Under the pieces are notes generated by a model that saw only the letters and a list, made by a program, of their open reading frames with translations, was not told where the DNA came from and did not search any database. 64,000 nucleotides of DNA from Halichoerus grypus (lineage: Eukaryota > Chordata > Mammalia > Carnivora > Phocidae), in NCBI RefSeq assembly GCF_964656455.1, contig NC_135717.1, positions 150,835,793 through 150,899,792 of the forward strand, given 5' to 3'. Positions 1-11,039 of this stretch are shown here, piece after piece. How positions within the stretch are numbered: the stretch's first letter is position 1; each line of letters begins with the position of its first letter. The position numbers and the translations under genes were made by a program.

Positions 1-3
1 TTA

Positions 4-193
4 GGGGCGCCTGGGTGGCTCAGTCAGTTAAGCATCTGACTTCAGTTCAGATCATGATCTCAGGGTCCTGGGATTGAGTCCCTCGGGGAGTCAGCTTGTC
101 CCTCTCCCTTTGCCCCTCCCTCCACTTGTGCTCTCTCTCTCTCTCTCTCAAATAAATAAAGTCTTTAAAAAAATAAAAAATAAATAAATAATG
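4..193 (+). mobile_element. Can-SINE (carnivore tRNA-derived SINE)
   Basis: The copy starts with the family head (GGGGCGCCTGGGTGGCTCAG), which derives from a tRNA and carries the internal Pol III promoter. A CT-rich stretch and an AATAAA-containing A-rich tail follow. The left target duplication lies outside the window or in its first three bases, so the insertion site cannot be confirmed. Sense orientation; several CpG sites have decayed, so it is not among the youngest copies. Confidence 0.93.
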
Positions 194-1725
194 TTATTTA
201 ATTTTGAATTTCCTTCTAAGTCTTCATCTAGCCCTGCCCCACTTATCTCAGATGTGTTTTTCTTTCTTCTTGAAATCCATCTCCCTGATCCATCTCAGCA
301 TACTTCACGGTGCCCAGGTTATTCTTCATCTTACCCTTCACCTGCCTGGCTTCAATTCATTCAACAAGACATACCTGCTGGCACCATCTCTGCCAGGAAG
401 ACTTTCCTGATATCATCCTTTTGGGTTAGGTGTCCTTTCTTTGTGCTCCCATATGTCCATCATGAATGTAGATCTATTATTATAAGTATTTATTTATTTA
501 TTAACCATTTATTTATGTGCCTCTCTCCTCACTAAAAATGAGCTGACTTATTGAATGGAATGAATGAGTAAATGAGTAGAATATTTATTTCAACTTTCTA
601 CAGATTTCAAGTTCTTAAGAAGAATCATTTCTCAAATCTTTATATGCATATAATATATACTGTTAATACAATAAAGTGCTAGGTGGTGAACTAAAGAACA
701 AAACAGAATAAATTATGTTCTAGTAGAAGGCTATTAATTTATCTTTTTGAAAATGCCATTGATGAGACCAAAATTGCCAAAAGGAAGAGTGGCATTGAAC
801 AATGCTCACCACTAAGCAGTCTTTATTTAATTGGCATTTAAGGCATTTTCAAAGGATGCTTGGTCAAAGAGATGTATAGTAGTCTTATGCTGAGCACTAT
901 TTAATTATTTCAGTCCTCATCTGTCACATTAGCACTCTCCGGTCTCATTTTCAGTGCCCCCAAAGCAATGCAGTTGATGGATTATGGAAAATAAATCTAG
1001 TGTGGAAATACTGATAATTTGCTCAAGGTCAAAAAAAACCAGGCAAGAGTAATTTGCAACTACTAAATTGCTAGATGTAGTGCTTTGGCTTGCTGTTCTG
1101 TAAAACATGGGAGGGGGACTTGACAAGAGTCAAGACTCTTTAGAGAAATATGCAAATCAAAAATTTACCACCTTTCTAAATCCTTTTAATCCATCAGTTA
1201 ATCTCAACAATGACCTACTTTTCAGAACATTGAATATGCTTGGCTGCCTAATCACATTATCTCACTTCTCTTCTGCAAACTTTGAAGTGGGAAAGATATA
1301 TGTATAAATGAAAACATTGATAAAGCACAGCTGTCTGTCATATTTCCAATCTTCTCAGAAAAACAAGTGATTTATAGCGTGATGAGATCAAATCTTCCTC
1401 TATGGCATGCTAATGGCTATATTTTAAAACACAGTTAGCGGAACTCATGCAATAGCCCAGACTGATGACATTAACGTCAGATCTTTGAACAAATCTAGTT
1501 AATGTGAAAGCAGAAGAGAAAGATGATCTCATTTTGGAAACAACAATAAAAATGATGCTGTTTAGGAAGGAATTGAGACCATGAGAGTTTAGTGTTATAT
1601 CTTTGAGCTTGCCTTTTATTAGCCAACTTTCCACTGTAAAATACATTAAAAATTCATTTATGGAGACTATAGCTCAGAAATGTTATAAAGTAGATGCTTT
1701 GCTGAGAAAAGATCATCACATGGCT
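194..1725. other. Unassigned AT-rich sequence
   Basis: I see no convincing gene or recognisable repeat. The longest frame (191-535, plus) starts in the SINE tail and has no domain-like composition. Other frames are under 80 codons. Confidence 0.5.
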
Positions 1726-1729
1726 AGCT

Positions 1730-1850
1730 TGCTCCTGCCTTTACATCCAGAAGCATTTGCTGAAAGCCTACTAAGTCCATAATACTATGCAAGGGAATAC
1801 AAAGAGACTACAGAGATAAGGAAGAACATATCTTGCCTGTAAGGGTTGTA
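1730..1850 (+). repeat. L2-like LINE 3' tail remnant
   Basis: The text resembles the conserved L2 3' segment: 'catttgctgaa..cctacta' followed by a run about a record item and a 'cagagataagg' stretch. It is short and diverged, so the family is likely but not certain. Confidence 0.4.
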
Positions 1851-1934
1851 GGTGGGGAATCCAAGACATATAAATATATATGTATGTTAAATATAAACAT
1901 ATACATCTGATTAAATAGATTATCTGGTGGTAAA

Positions 1935-2385
1935 TATCTTAGTTCAAGTTCCTTAGAAGCAGAAGCTAATATAGGGATTTTTATTCAAATAGAACTTATT
2001 GGGGACCTCTTTTAGAAAGAAGTTGATGGAAGCAGGACAGAACAAAGGAAAAGAAAACAAGTACATAGTTTTAGATGGAGATTAGTTTCAGTCTGATCAC
2101 ATGGGCATATTTTGGAAGAAGATTACGCTGCAGAATTATTCCCACTTTGAAGGGACATGTTTGTATCCCCTGCCAGCCAGTCATGGGCCACGGTCTGCCT
2201 CTGTATATGTAGGGGTGGGCAGCAGTGCCTCCTGGGTAAAGAAACTCCCATTTATTTGGCTAAAGGCAAATTTCTAGCAAAGGGGACAGCTGTGAGTTGT
2301 CATCAGTCAACACAATAGTGGAGAATGGGTGTACTGGCTATCAGGGGGATCGGGGTGGGTCACCAACATAGTATCATAGTTTTCA
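1935..2385. repeat. Unassigned old interspersed-repeat-like block
   Basis: A GC-richer block, unlike the flanking AT-rich sequence, directly precedes the LTR-like element at 2615. It may be part of an old retroviral element. I cannot assign a family. Confidence 0.25.
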
Positions 2386-2614
2386 AGTATTGTTAATTTT
2401 ACATTATAGTTTTTAAGTTCCAGTATATCAAGGAGAAATATCATTTTAGTATTTTTATCTTTTTTATGAGGAACAGGTTAGTGTTATTTCAGCTTTACAC
2501 ACACAGTTATATCATGTTTGGTGGAATTATGACCTCGCTATTGTCTTTACTTGGAAATTAATAAGCATGGTTTAAGGAGATGTCTATAGGTGTCAAGTTG
2601 ACAAAGGGTGGGTT

Positions 2615-3098
2615 TGTGCTTGTTAATCTTATGTGTCAATGTGACTAGCCACAGGGTGCCCAGATCAAACATTTCTGGGTGTGTCTGTGTTAAGATTAGG
2701 ATTTGAATTGGTAGATTTAGTAAATTAGATTGTCCTCCTCAATATTGGTGGGCATCATCTAATCTGTTGAAGGAATGAATAGAACAAAAGGCAAAGAAAG
2801 GAAGAATTCACTCCTTTTTTCCCTGTCTCACTGCTTGAGTTGGAACATCTCATCTTCTCTTGCTCTCAAACTAAGATTAAACCATCATGCCCCTGGTTCT
2901 TAGCCTTGGGATCCAAACTGAATTATCCTACTGGCTTTCCTGGATCTTCAGCTTGCAGATATAGATCATGGGACTTCTCAATCTCCATAAACCTGTGAGC
3001 TAATTTCACATTTTATTACTTAATAATTAAATTTATTATTATTACTATTATTATTATATCCTACTTGTTTGTTTCTCAAGGAACCCTGACTAATACAT
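2615..3098 (+). mobile_element. Old LTR-like element, ERVL-type, subfamily unassigned
   Basis: The block opens with a 'ttaatcttatgtgtcaa' motif and contains 'ctgggtgtgtctgtg' and 'gtgggcatcatctaat' segments. It ends in 'aaccctgactaataca', the form of a solo LTR 3' end seen widely in mammals. A short TTA/TAT-rich run at 3025-3060 lies just before the end. Subfamily is left open. Confidence 0.55.
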
Positions 3099-3099
3099 C

Positions 3100-3545
3100 T
3101 GTGAATATTACCTTATATAGCCAAAGGGAGTTTGTAGCTCTGATTAAATTAATGATCTTAAAATAAGGAAATTATCCTGGATTATCCAGATGGGTACAGT
3201 GCAATATGAGGATCCTTACAAGATGAAAGAGAAAGGTGGAAGAATGAGAATCAGGGAAGGAGATATGATGATGAAAACAGGTATCAGAGTGATTCCTCAT
3301 TTTATAGATGAAGGGGCCATCTATACAAAGAATGAAGCTAACAAGAACAAGTCTCTAGAAACTAAATAACAAAGAAAATGGATTCTCCCTTACAGGCTCT
3401 AGAAGGAACATAGCCCTATGTCATCCTATGTGACTTTAGCTCAATCAGATCCATTCACAATTTCTGACATCCAGATGGCAAAAAAAATTAATTTGTGCTG
3501 TTTTAAGGCCCCAGAATTTTGGTAATTTGGTACAGGAATAGGCAT
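3100..3545 (+). mobile_element. MLT1-type LTR (ERVL-MaLR), 5' truncated
   Basis: Recognisable MLT1 order: a 'gattaaattaatgatctta' segment, 'atcctggattatccagatgg', a purine-rich middle, then 'tgttttaaggcccc' followed by 'ggtaatttggtac' near the 3' end. The first part of the LTR is missing, and the element abuts the LTR-like repeat upstream. Diverged, hence ancient. Confidence 0.7.
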
Positions 3546-3639
3546 GTTGTGATTTCTACGGTAGAAGGAGTCTGATGTAATCTACTTGCCTGGTTTCCTT
3601 AAAGCATGTTACCCCATTTGTTCCTGTTGGTCTTTGTTC

Positions 3640-4780
3640 CTGTCTGATCAGACATTAAGCTGCAGCAATCATTAGGACAGCCTTGGTGAGAGGGAGCCCA
3701 AACTGCTGAGGCAATGCATAGCCTCTATCTCTACCACCAAGGTTATAACATTCATGAACCCATTTTGCTAGCACTGAGACGTCTCAGGACAGAAGCTCTC
3801 TGACATCAACTAGTTGATCATTCTCTCCACTTGGTGATTTAGTATCTTGTATTGGTAATTTAGTGCCCTTCTACAATGGCAATCACCAATGATGCTCACA
3901 CTTGGTGTCCATTCCCATAAATCTATACACCTGTCTCCTCCTCAAACCTCCTACTCCCTGAACTTTTAGCCTCATTCATTAGAGGCCCTTGACCAATCAG
4001 CTAAGTTATTCATTAATGCACATGATATGCATACCCTTAAATAAAGCCACTTCTACTCCCATAAAGTGGATGGCCAGATGCACTTTCCCTAATTGGTAGG
4101 CTTTCCCTTTACCACTGTATTCCAGGACCATCCTTGACTGGAGCTTTGTTTCAAGAACAACCAATTTCCACCTTGCACCCATATACCAAGTTGGCCCATT
4201 CATGAACTCAGTTTGGGCCTTTTCTTTCTTTGTCAGCTAGTCATAGTTCATGAAGCCATAGTTGTGAGCTGAGGGAGTGGCATCATGCAATAATTGGTGA
4301 CATGAATTTCTGGGCCACCTCTTTACATAATTTCTGGCCTGCTCAATTCCAATCTCTGATGTACAATATCCATCTTATGATAAACTGCTGATCAGTCTAC
4401 CTTACCTGACAGCTTGGAAGGTCTCATAATAACCAGCACATAAAGGTTACTTGATTTTCCACAGTTAGGCACTCGGCTTCCACTATGGCCCTGTAGCATG
4501 TCAGGAGCTAGTTTTCAAATGATATATAAGTTCTCTACTGCAGATAGCATGGCCTAGTTCCATAATGTTAGAGTTCTATGCTGTGATACTCCTACTGGTC
4601 TTGCCAGGAGCTCCGTTTGGCATCATCTCTACCATAGATACCCCTAGTACCATGGTACTGCCAGGTCATATGCCTCAGTGGCATAGCTGCTTAGGTTGCA
4701 ACCTAAGATGATGCAATCATAAGTACAAGAAGGGCTTAGACTGGCCCTTCTTGCTCTGACCCCACTTGGAATAAACAGTC
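3640..4780 (-). pseudogene. ERVL-class endogenous retrovirus internal fragment (pol, RNase H region), degraded
   Basis: Read on the minus strand, about 3900-4220 resembles the RNase H part of pol in ancient ERVL-class elements (HERV16 type). The longest open piece is 65 codons at 4006-4203. Stops and frameshifts break the rest, so no product is possible. No gag, env or paired LTRs in matching orientation are visible. The plus-strand LTR-like elements just upstream point the other way and probably belong to other insertions. Boundaries are approximate, and a search against a repeat library could change the family. Confidence 0.5.
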
Positions 4781-5029
4781 TTACATGTAATGCAATAATT
4801 GTGTCAGAGCAGTATTTATACTTGAAATATGCTGTCTACCAATGGATATCAATATCAGTGGCCAAAAGTTTTAGGAGAAACAGGATATTAGCATAATCAC
4901 AAAGTATCTTTTCCAGGATGTTTATCAATTAAAAAGAAATATAGTAACTTTAGAGTGGAGAAACTCAGCAAACACAACTTTCACCAAGTGATCAAGATTA
5001 ATATACTAGTATTATGACATATTGAAATC

Positions 5030-5518
5030 TCACACTCTCTGACATCATGCACTGAGAAGGACACAATTTGAGAAGGACACACTGAGAAGGCACGCTTGCC
5101 GCAAAATGTACCACCTCAGTCTGATCATGAGAAGACATCAAACCAATCCAAATATTTTACAAAACAACTGACTAGTGCTCACCAAAGGTGTCAACGTGAT
5201 GAAAGATAAGGAAAAATATCTGAATTATCACAGATTAGAAGAGACAATGGAGACACAATAACTAAATGCAGTAGGAGATCCTGAAAAGGATCCTGGAAAA
5301 GTAAAAGAAACACCGGGGGGAAAAACTGGTGCAATTCAAGGAAGGCTTGAGTTTAATGAATGATCTTCTACCAATGTTAATTTCCTGGCTTTGATAACTG
5401 CACAGTATCTGTGTCGGTTATCATCAGAGGAATAAGACTATGAGGTACATATGAATTCTCTGTAGTACTGTTGTAACTTTTGTAGCAAATCTAAAAAGAC
5501 TTCAAAATAAAAAGTAAA
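5030..5518 (+). mobile_element. Old L1 (L1M group) 3' UTR and end
   Basis: The sequence follows the old mammalian L1 3' UTR: 'acctcagtctgatcatgag', 'aatggagacacaataact', 'ccaatgttaatttcctgg', then 'ttcaaaataaaaag' as the end. Sense orientation. The start is uncertain because the upstream sequence is diverged. A short duplication of a 'gagaaggacaca' unit occurs near 5055-5090. Confidence 0.7.
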
Positions 5519-5529
5519 AAATAAACTGA

Positions 5530-5990
5530 ACACAAATAAAGTAACTGGATTAAATACTCCATGTTTTATCCATGTTTATCCAAATTGGATAAAAGAGCCA
5601 AACCCAACTATATGCTGCTTACTAGTAACACATTTTAACTATAACATGTAAATAGGTTGAAATTAATATGATGCAACAATAAGCACAAGAAAGCTAGTGG
5701 AGCTAAACTAATATCAGACAAAAAATATGATAAGGAATATTGCCAGAGATAAAAAGAGATATTTTATAACAGTGAAAGGGTCAGTTGGTCAAGAAGCCAC
5801 AAAAATCCTAAATGTGCATGGCTTAATAAAAAGAGCTTCAAAATATATGAAGCAAAAATTGACAGAAGTAACTGAAGAGTTAAAAAATCTAGTTATAGTT
5901 GGAGATTTTAATAACTCTTGGTAAGTAATATTTAGAAAAAGTGGACCAGTATATCAGTGAAAATGTAACCTTATTAGAAAATTGATCTAA
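5530..5990 (+). pseudogene. Old L1 ORF2 fragment, endonuclease region
   Basis: The plus-strand frame at 5727-5924 gives 65 codons ending just after the L1 endonuclease motif I-V-G-D-F-N. Upstream text (about 5540-5720) reads like further ORF2 coding sequence with broken frames. It lies 3' of an L1 3' end on the same strand, so it is a separate old insertion and not the same copy. Non-functional. Confidence 0.65.
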
Positions 5991-6083
5991 ATGACATTTT
6001 TAGAATACAATGCTCAACAACTGAAGGTTGTGAATTAGAATGAAAATCCTAAAATAGGGAACGTCTTAAGAGACCGACCATGT

Positions 6084-6280
6084 TGGGGCACCTGGGTGCC
6101 TCAGTTGGTTAAGTGGCTGACTCTTGATTTCAGCTCAGGTCATGATCTCAGGGTTCTGGGATTGAGCCCCACATCAGGCTCTGTGCTTGGCGGGGAGTCT
6201 GCTTGAGGAATCTCTCTCTTCCTCTCCTTCTGCCCCTCCCCCCCCTAAAATAAATTAAAAATCCTTTTTTTTTTTTTTTT
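6084..6280 (+). mobile_element. Can-SINE, full length, with target duplication
   Basis: Complete element from a GGGGCACCTGGGTGCCTCAG head to a T-rich/A-rich end. It is flanked by a 16-bp target duplication, 6068-6083 and 6281-6296, with one mismatch (aagagaccgaccatgt / aagagactgaccatgt). Older-type head. The tail is unusual: a short A-rich part followed by a T run at 6265-6280. Confidence 0.95.
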
Positions 6281-6668
6281 AAGAGACTGACCATGTAGAT
6301 CTTTTACATTAAGAAAGACTTTGCATTTAATTCAAAGGGCAATGAAAAGATATTAAAGAATTTTAGCAGGGATGTAAATGATATAAATGAATTATATAGT
6401 GTCTATTTACCAAAATTCACTCCAAATATCATCATGTGTTAAGCAAAACATTTAAATGGGTTTGGGCCATGAAGAAGAAGTTCTAAAATCAAAAAAGTAG
6501 ATTATCAACACCAAATCATTTTTTTAACATGTAAAAATAAAATTTACAGAATAAAGGAAGGAGATTTTTGATAATGCTTAGGTATCCATTAGGCCAACTA
6601 GGAGTGAGCAATAAGGAAAGAGATTCTATCTTAGTGCCACCATGAAAACACACATACACAGGTATGGG

Positions 6669-6669
<1 letters not shown>

Positions 6670-6704
<35 letters not shown>
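6670..6704. repeat. (CA)n microsatellite
   Basis: About 17 uninterrupted CA units. Likely length-polymorphic. Confidence 0.97.
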
Positions 6705-6708
<4 letters not shown>

Positions 6709-6755
6709 CTGAGAGCAGGAAGAAGATGTCCTGGCTCAGAATCTTCCAAGATATT

Positions 6756-6945
6756 ATTTTTTAAAGATTTTATTTATTTATTTGAGAGAGAGAGAGAGCA
6801 CAGAGGCAGAGGGAGAAGCAGGTTCCCTGCTGAGCAGGGAGCCCGATGAGGGGCTCAATGTGGGACTCGATCCCAGGACCCTGAGATCATGACCTGAGCT
6901 GAAGGCAGATGCTTAACCAACTGAGCCACCCAGGTGTCTCCCCTT
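6756..6945 (-). mobile_element. Can-SINE, full length, antisense; first of a tandem pair
   Basis: Reverse complement of a complete SINE: T-rich tail on the left and the head (GAGCCACCCAGG on the plus strand) on the right, near 6923-6940. An 18-bp target duplication (agaatcttccaagatatt) lies at 6738-6755, but its partner is at 7023-7040, beyond the next SINE piece. The pair therefore shares one duplication. Confidence 0.93.
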
Positions 6946-7022
6946 ATTTTTTTTTTTAAAGATTTTATCTATTTATTTGAGAGAGAGAGAACACAGAGAG
7001 AGAGAGCGAGAGAAAGAAGCAG
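6946..7022 (-). mobile_element. Can-SINE, 5'-truncated, antisense; second of a tandem pair
   Basis: A second T-rich tail and 'aaagattttat..tttgagagagagag' segment follow the first SINE directly. The copy stops in the CT-rich part (GA-rich on the plus strand), so the tRNA-derived head is absent. The right target duplication follows at 7023-7040. Simplest history: this truncated copy landed first, then the full copy inserted into its A-tail. Confidence 0.88.
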
Positions 7023-7040
7023 AGAATCTTCCAAGATATT

Positions 7041-8360
7041 CTTGTAGGATGAGTAAAGTTTCCCAATTTTGTTGGTCTCCATAAACCACAAACCCCACAA
7101 TATAGTCTCTGATTTTGCAAAATTTTAGTCATTTCTCTAGTAAGGGAATGTAGAGATAATGGTTTTTATTCGCTAAATGTGCTTTGAGATTAATCTTTTT
7201 AAGTACTGGATATTTCTAGGCCACCAGTCAGACAGATAAGCTTGCAGGTCACTGTGTAACCTAGAGGCACACGTTTAGACCGAGAACAGTTAGTTAGGAA
7301 CTAAGGGCTGAACACAGATTTAACAAGGATAAGTTAAAGGGAATATTCTGATCCTCTTGGTCTCATACATTTAAGGGCAGACTTAGATCACACAAAACAC
7401 TACTTCTTCCCTATAATTTTCTTTGCCTTTATTTGGGTCTCCCAGTTTCATGGGGCTACCCAGAAGGATCCATTTCTTGCCTTGCTTACCCCATGCCTGA
7501 AATAATCTCTTAACCTTTAAATTTCCAGTCCAAAGAAACTGACAAAGCAAAATCCAACCTGACTTGAAATGTAAATGTTGACCCAATTTTCTCTTTCATG
7601 TTGCTCTCTCAGTGCTGATTTGTGTGAAATGGGAACAGATGGCAATATATTACTTGTGTGTGGGGGGGTGGAAATCTTTACTTCTAAAATGCTCCCCTTC
7701 ACTCAATGACATATTGCCATCAATAAATGTTTCACTTGCTTCATTTAATTACTCTGGCCCAGAATGCTTTGGCCACACAAGCCTAATAAAAACTCAAATA
7801 GATTATATTATTCTGGAAAGAAAGTGGAAAAATAATGCTAATATAAACCATTTGATAGAGAAATATTAAAGACTAAAAGCTTTGTGTCTCCAACTGAAGG
7901 GCAGTTGAAGAGATGGCCTCAGGGGCAAATTTCAAAATAAGCTGTGGAATTAATAACATACAACTCTGTATGTTCAGCAGCCAACACAAAGCAGGCTTGG
8001 AGCAAACTGAGGACAGGAGTGCACAAGAGAGCCTCAGTAGACGGAAGGCGTGCCAATGTTGGCTGACCCACACACACCCCAGAGGGGGTTATTATGCATA
8101 TAAAATAGTTTACTGAGAAACAAGCCTAATATTTCAAATTCTCAAATAGAACTGAAAAAAAAATGTTGAACTGAAAAATATGAGAGTTCTTTTGGAATAA
8201 GAGGGGAGTTCCTACAGGGATGGACTAAAGAGAAGAATCAGCTGCTTCTATTTAAAATCTCCCTTGTGTGTGTGCTTTCCCTTCAGAGGAAGGGCATGCA
8301 GAAATGCTCTAAAACCTCCAGTTTGCCAGTAGTCACATCAGGGTAGGAAATGGATTCTCT
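7041..8360. other. Unassigned, no gene seen
   Basis: Frames are under 90 codons with no recognisable domain. No young repeat. Possible unique sequence. Confidence 0.5.
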
Positions 8361-8422
8361 TCCTTTTCTTTCCTCCCTCCCTCCGTCCCTCTCTCCCTCC
8401 CTCCCTCCTTCCTTCCTTCCCC
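8361..8422. repeat. Pyrimidine-rich (CCCT/CCTT)n tract
   Basis: The plus strand is almost only C and T over about 60 bases, with imperfect CCCT and CCTT units. Confidence 0.9.
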
Positions 8423-8854
8423 ATACCTTTGAGGCTTACAAATAACTCCCTTGAACTCCCTTGACTAGAGGCATCACACTGAAAAGCAGTATCTCTCCCT
8501 GTACATAATGGACGTAAGTTCTCAACGACATATGTTGGTGTCAGTCTGGATCACAGTGGAAACTGAATTCTCCCCAGATGGTTCAAATGAAGGGACTTAA
8601 CACAAAGGACTACTCTTAGAGTTCCCATAGCATAATTTCCTGATCATGGTTCCAAGCTTGAATTTCTAAAACCATCTTGTGGCTGTGTAATGAGCTGAAA
8701 TCGTGGCAGGGCAACTGTAACAATCAGATCATCATCAACTCAATACTCTCCCGTCATCAATTCGAATATTCTTTCTAACATGATCTGCTGGCCTTATTTA
8801 GGCTGCTAAGGAAGCTCTGGGTGAATTATGACAAAAGACACTGGTGGTATAAAG

Positions 8855-9005
8855 GACAGGGCGATATTTAGGACATCAGAAGACCTAGGTTTGACACCTC
8901 TTTCTTCAGTAGAGACTGAACCTTAGGAAAGTCATTTAAACTTCTCTGGGCCTCAGCTTCCTTATTTATAAAATAGTGATAGCAGTAGTTCCTCCAAAAC
9001 ATAGT
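8855..9005 (+). mobile_element. MIR SINE remnant
   Basis: MIR order is visible: 'cctaggtttgac', then 'taggaaagtcatttaaac', 'cctcagcttcctta' and 'aaaatagtgat'. Diverged, as expected for this pre-eutherian family. Confidence 0.7.
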
Positions 9006-9094
9006 ATTCTTACTATTTGTCAAATAGACCTAGAATAAAGGTATTGAACTTAATCTAGTCTTCAGAAGGCAGACTGGTCTTTTTGAATCCTCAC

Positions 9095-9240
9095 TCTCAC
9101 ACTTAACGAACTATAACCTTTGACACATTATAGAACTCTCAGTGTCCTCCTCCATAAATGGAAGGTATTGTGTGACTTAGTAAGATAATATATTTAAAGT
9201 GTTTTAAAACAGTGACTGACACATCACATACTTCATTTAT
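9095..9240 (+). mobile_element. MIR SINE remnant (second)
   Basis: Contains a 'cctccataaatggaaggta' stretch and a 'tttaaaacagtgactgacaca' end, as in MIR. More diverged than the copy just upstream. Confidence 0.5.
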
Positions 9241-9532
9241 GGAAATTTCATATATAGAAATCTACATAAAAATGATTTCTGCAAAAATGCAGACATGAAC
9301 TGTAGGCATGGTTGGATTCCCGTTTTAAGCTTTGTCCCTAAATTTAAATCCCTTTGTTGCAAAACTGCTATTTACTAACAAAGTCTTTTGTAAAATGCTG
9401 AGAGGATCTCAGAAATGTTACACCTGAGAGTTGAAATTTCAAGGGCTAGGCGCCAGCTCTGGTTGTCTGCACTGGGTCCAGCGGATCTGGACGACAGCGT
9501 CACACATTTAGTTCTATGGTTTCTAAGGCTGG

Positions 9533-9536
9533 CTTT

Positions 9537-9567
<31 letters not shown>

Positions 9568-9851
9568 TATTATGTTATGTTAATCACCATACATTACATC
9601 ATTAGTTTTTGATGTAGTGTTCCATGTTCATTGTTTGCGTATAACACCCAGTGCTCCATTCAGTACGTGCCCTCTTTAATACCCATCACCAGGCTAACAC
9701 ATCCCCCCACCCCCTTCCCCTCTAGAGCCCTCAGTTTGTTTCTCAGAGTCCACCATCTCTCATGGTTTGTCTCCCCCTCTGATGTCCCCCCCTTCATTTT
9801 TCCCTTCCTACTATCTTCTTTTTTTTTTTTTTAACATATAATGTATTATTT
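9533..9851 (-). mobile_element. Carnivore L1 3' end, 5'-truncated, antisense
   Basis: Reverse complement of a carnivore L1 3' UTR: 'tgttaatcaccatacattac', 'gtttttgatgtagtgttcca', 'acacccagtgctcca', then a C-rich stretch. It is flanked by a 14-bp perfect target duplication (gtttctaaggctgg) at 9519-9532 and 9852-9865. Only about 320 bp were copied. The plus-strand frame at 9631-9834 is inside it and is not a gene. Confidence 0.92.
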
Positions 9852-10077
9852 GTTTCTAAGGCTGGTTTTAATGTTGCTGCTTTAAAATGTCCTTACAACA
9901 TTTCCTTCCCTTTATAAAATTTCAAGTTTTTTTACTAGAGTCTGCCAGTTTTTCCAACTAACCCCCTCCTAAAATTGATTCCTTTTCTATTATCTCATTT
10001 TAGCTCTTTTATTATAATCTATCATCTTAGTATTTTATCGAAAGCATATGGCAATTGTTTTCAACTCTGCCAAGACC

Positions 10078-10260
10078 TCAGACTCTGGAGTCAGGCTCCC
10101 TGAGTTTGAACCTTGGCTTTGCCATTTACAAAGCTGTATGGCGTGAGCATGTTATTAATGTCTTGTTTGTTTCTTCATCTGTAAAATGGGAATAATCTTA
10201 TAATTTCTCATGTGAATTATAAGAGGGAATATGCATTAAATATTTAGAATTCTATTGAAC
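10078..10260 (+). mobile_element. MIR SINE
   Basis: Clear MIR: 'actctggagtcaggctccct', 'gagtttgaaccttggctttg', 'ccatttacaaagctgt', 'tcatctgtaaaatgggaata'. One of the best-preserved MIRs here. Confidence 0.88.
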
Positions 10261-11035
10261 AATAGCTCTCAAAGCGTAACTATCATTTTTTTAAATGGCT
10301 CTTTTCTCCACAGAAAATATCTATATCTATGTCATGTATACCATATCTATATCAATACATAGGCACACAATACACACATATTTATGTATCTATGTGTATA
10401 TGTGCACGTACGTATTTATCCTCTTCTGCATTATTGAGTATCATATTTTTAGTCTTTTTTATGTTGCAGATTTTCATTCTTTTTATATACTCCTCCTTAA
10501 AAGAAGTCTGTCCAGTTCTGATTTTTGCCCATAGAGTAGGCACATTCTCCCTGCTTGTCCTCACCAGCCACCTGCTACTGGGAGAATGCTCCTCTCCATC
10601 CCAGTGTAGGTGCTGCTTGATGTCTCCAAGCACCAGATGCTTCCTGGTATTTCAGTCTTTGATGTGGGGTATATTTGTTGGTGTCAGTGTTGGATTATCT
10701 TACTAGGAAGACTAGAATTTATCCCTGGTTAATATATAGGACCTCCCACACCAACAAGAATAAATTAAAAATTTAAACCTGTCACATGGAAGAGTATGGG
10801 TCACCATTGCTATGAGCATCTCCTGTTCAGCTCATTTCTACTGATGCCTCCCCACCCCTACCTTTTCTGATTTAGGGCTTTAATATGGCTTTTGATAGAG
10901 AAAGTGACTATTGGGATTATCAAAGTTGACTATTGGTTTCTAATGATGCTTTTCAAGATACTATATGGTTTTAGACATTTTTCTAGGTCTGTGGATAAAA
11001 AGCTTAAAAATAAAGACAGTTCTTGGCTCCTCGGT
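10261..11035. other. Unassigned sequence with TA/CA-rich run
   Basis: The 10329-10706 plus frame (125 codons) begins in a TA/CA-rich stretch and has hydrophobic low-complexity composition. I see no family signature and do not call it a gene. Confidence 0.5.
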
Positions 11036-11039
11036 GTTG

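Noticed and set aside
4680..5700. Similar 24-base strings near 4707 and 5668 (atgatgcaa..ataag.acaagaa)
   Set aside because: Three mismatches over a short AT-rich string and no extension; likely chance or shared old repeat text.
10329..10706. 125-codon plus-strand frame
   Set aside because: It starts in a TA/CA-rich stretch and has no recognisable motif; another frame overlaps it on the opposite strand.
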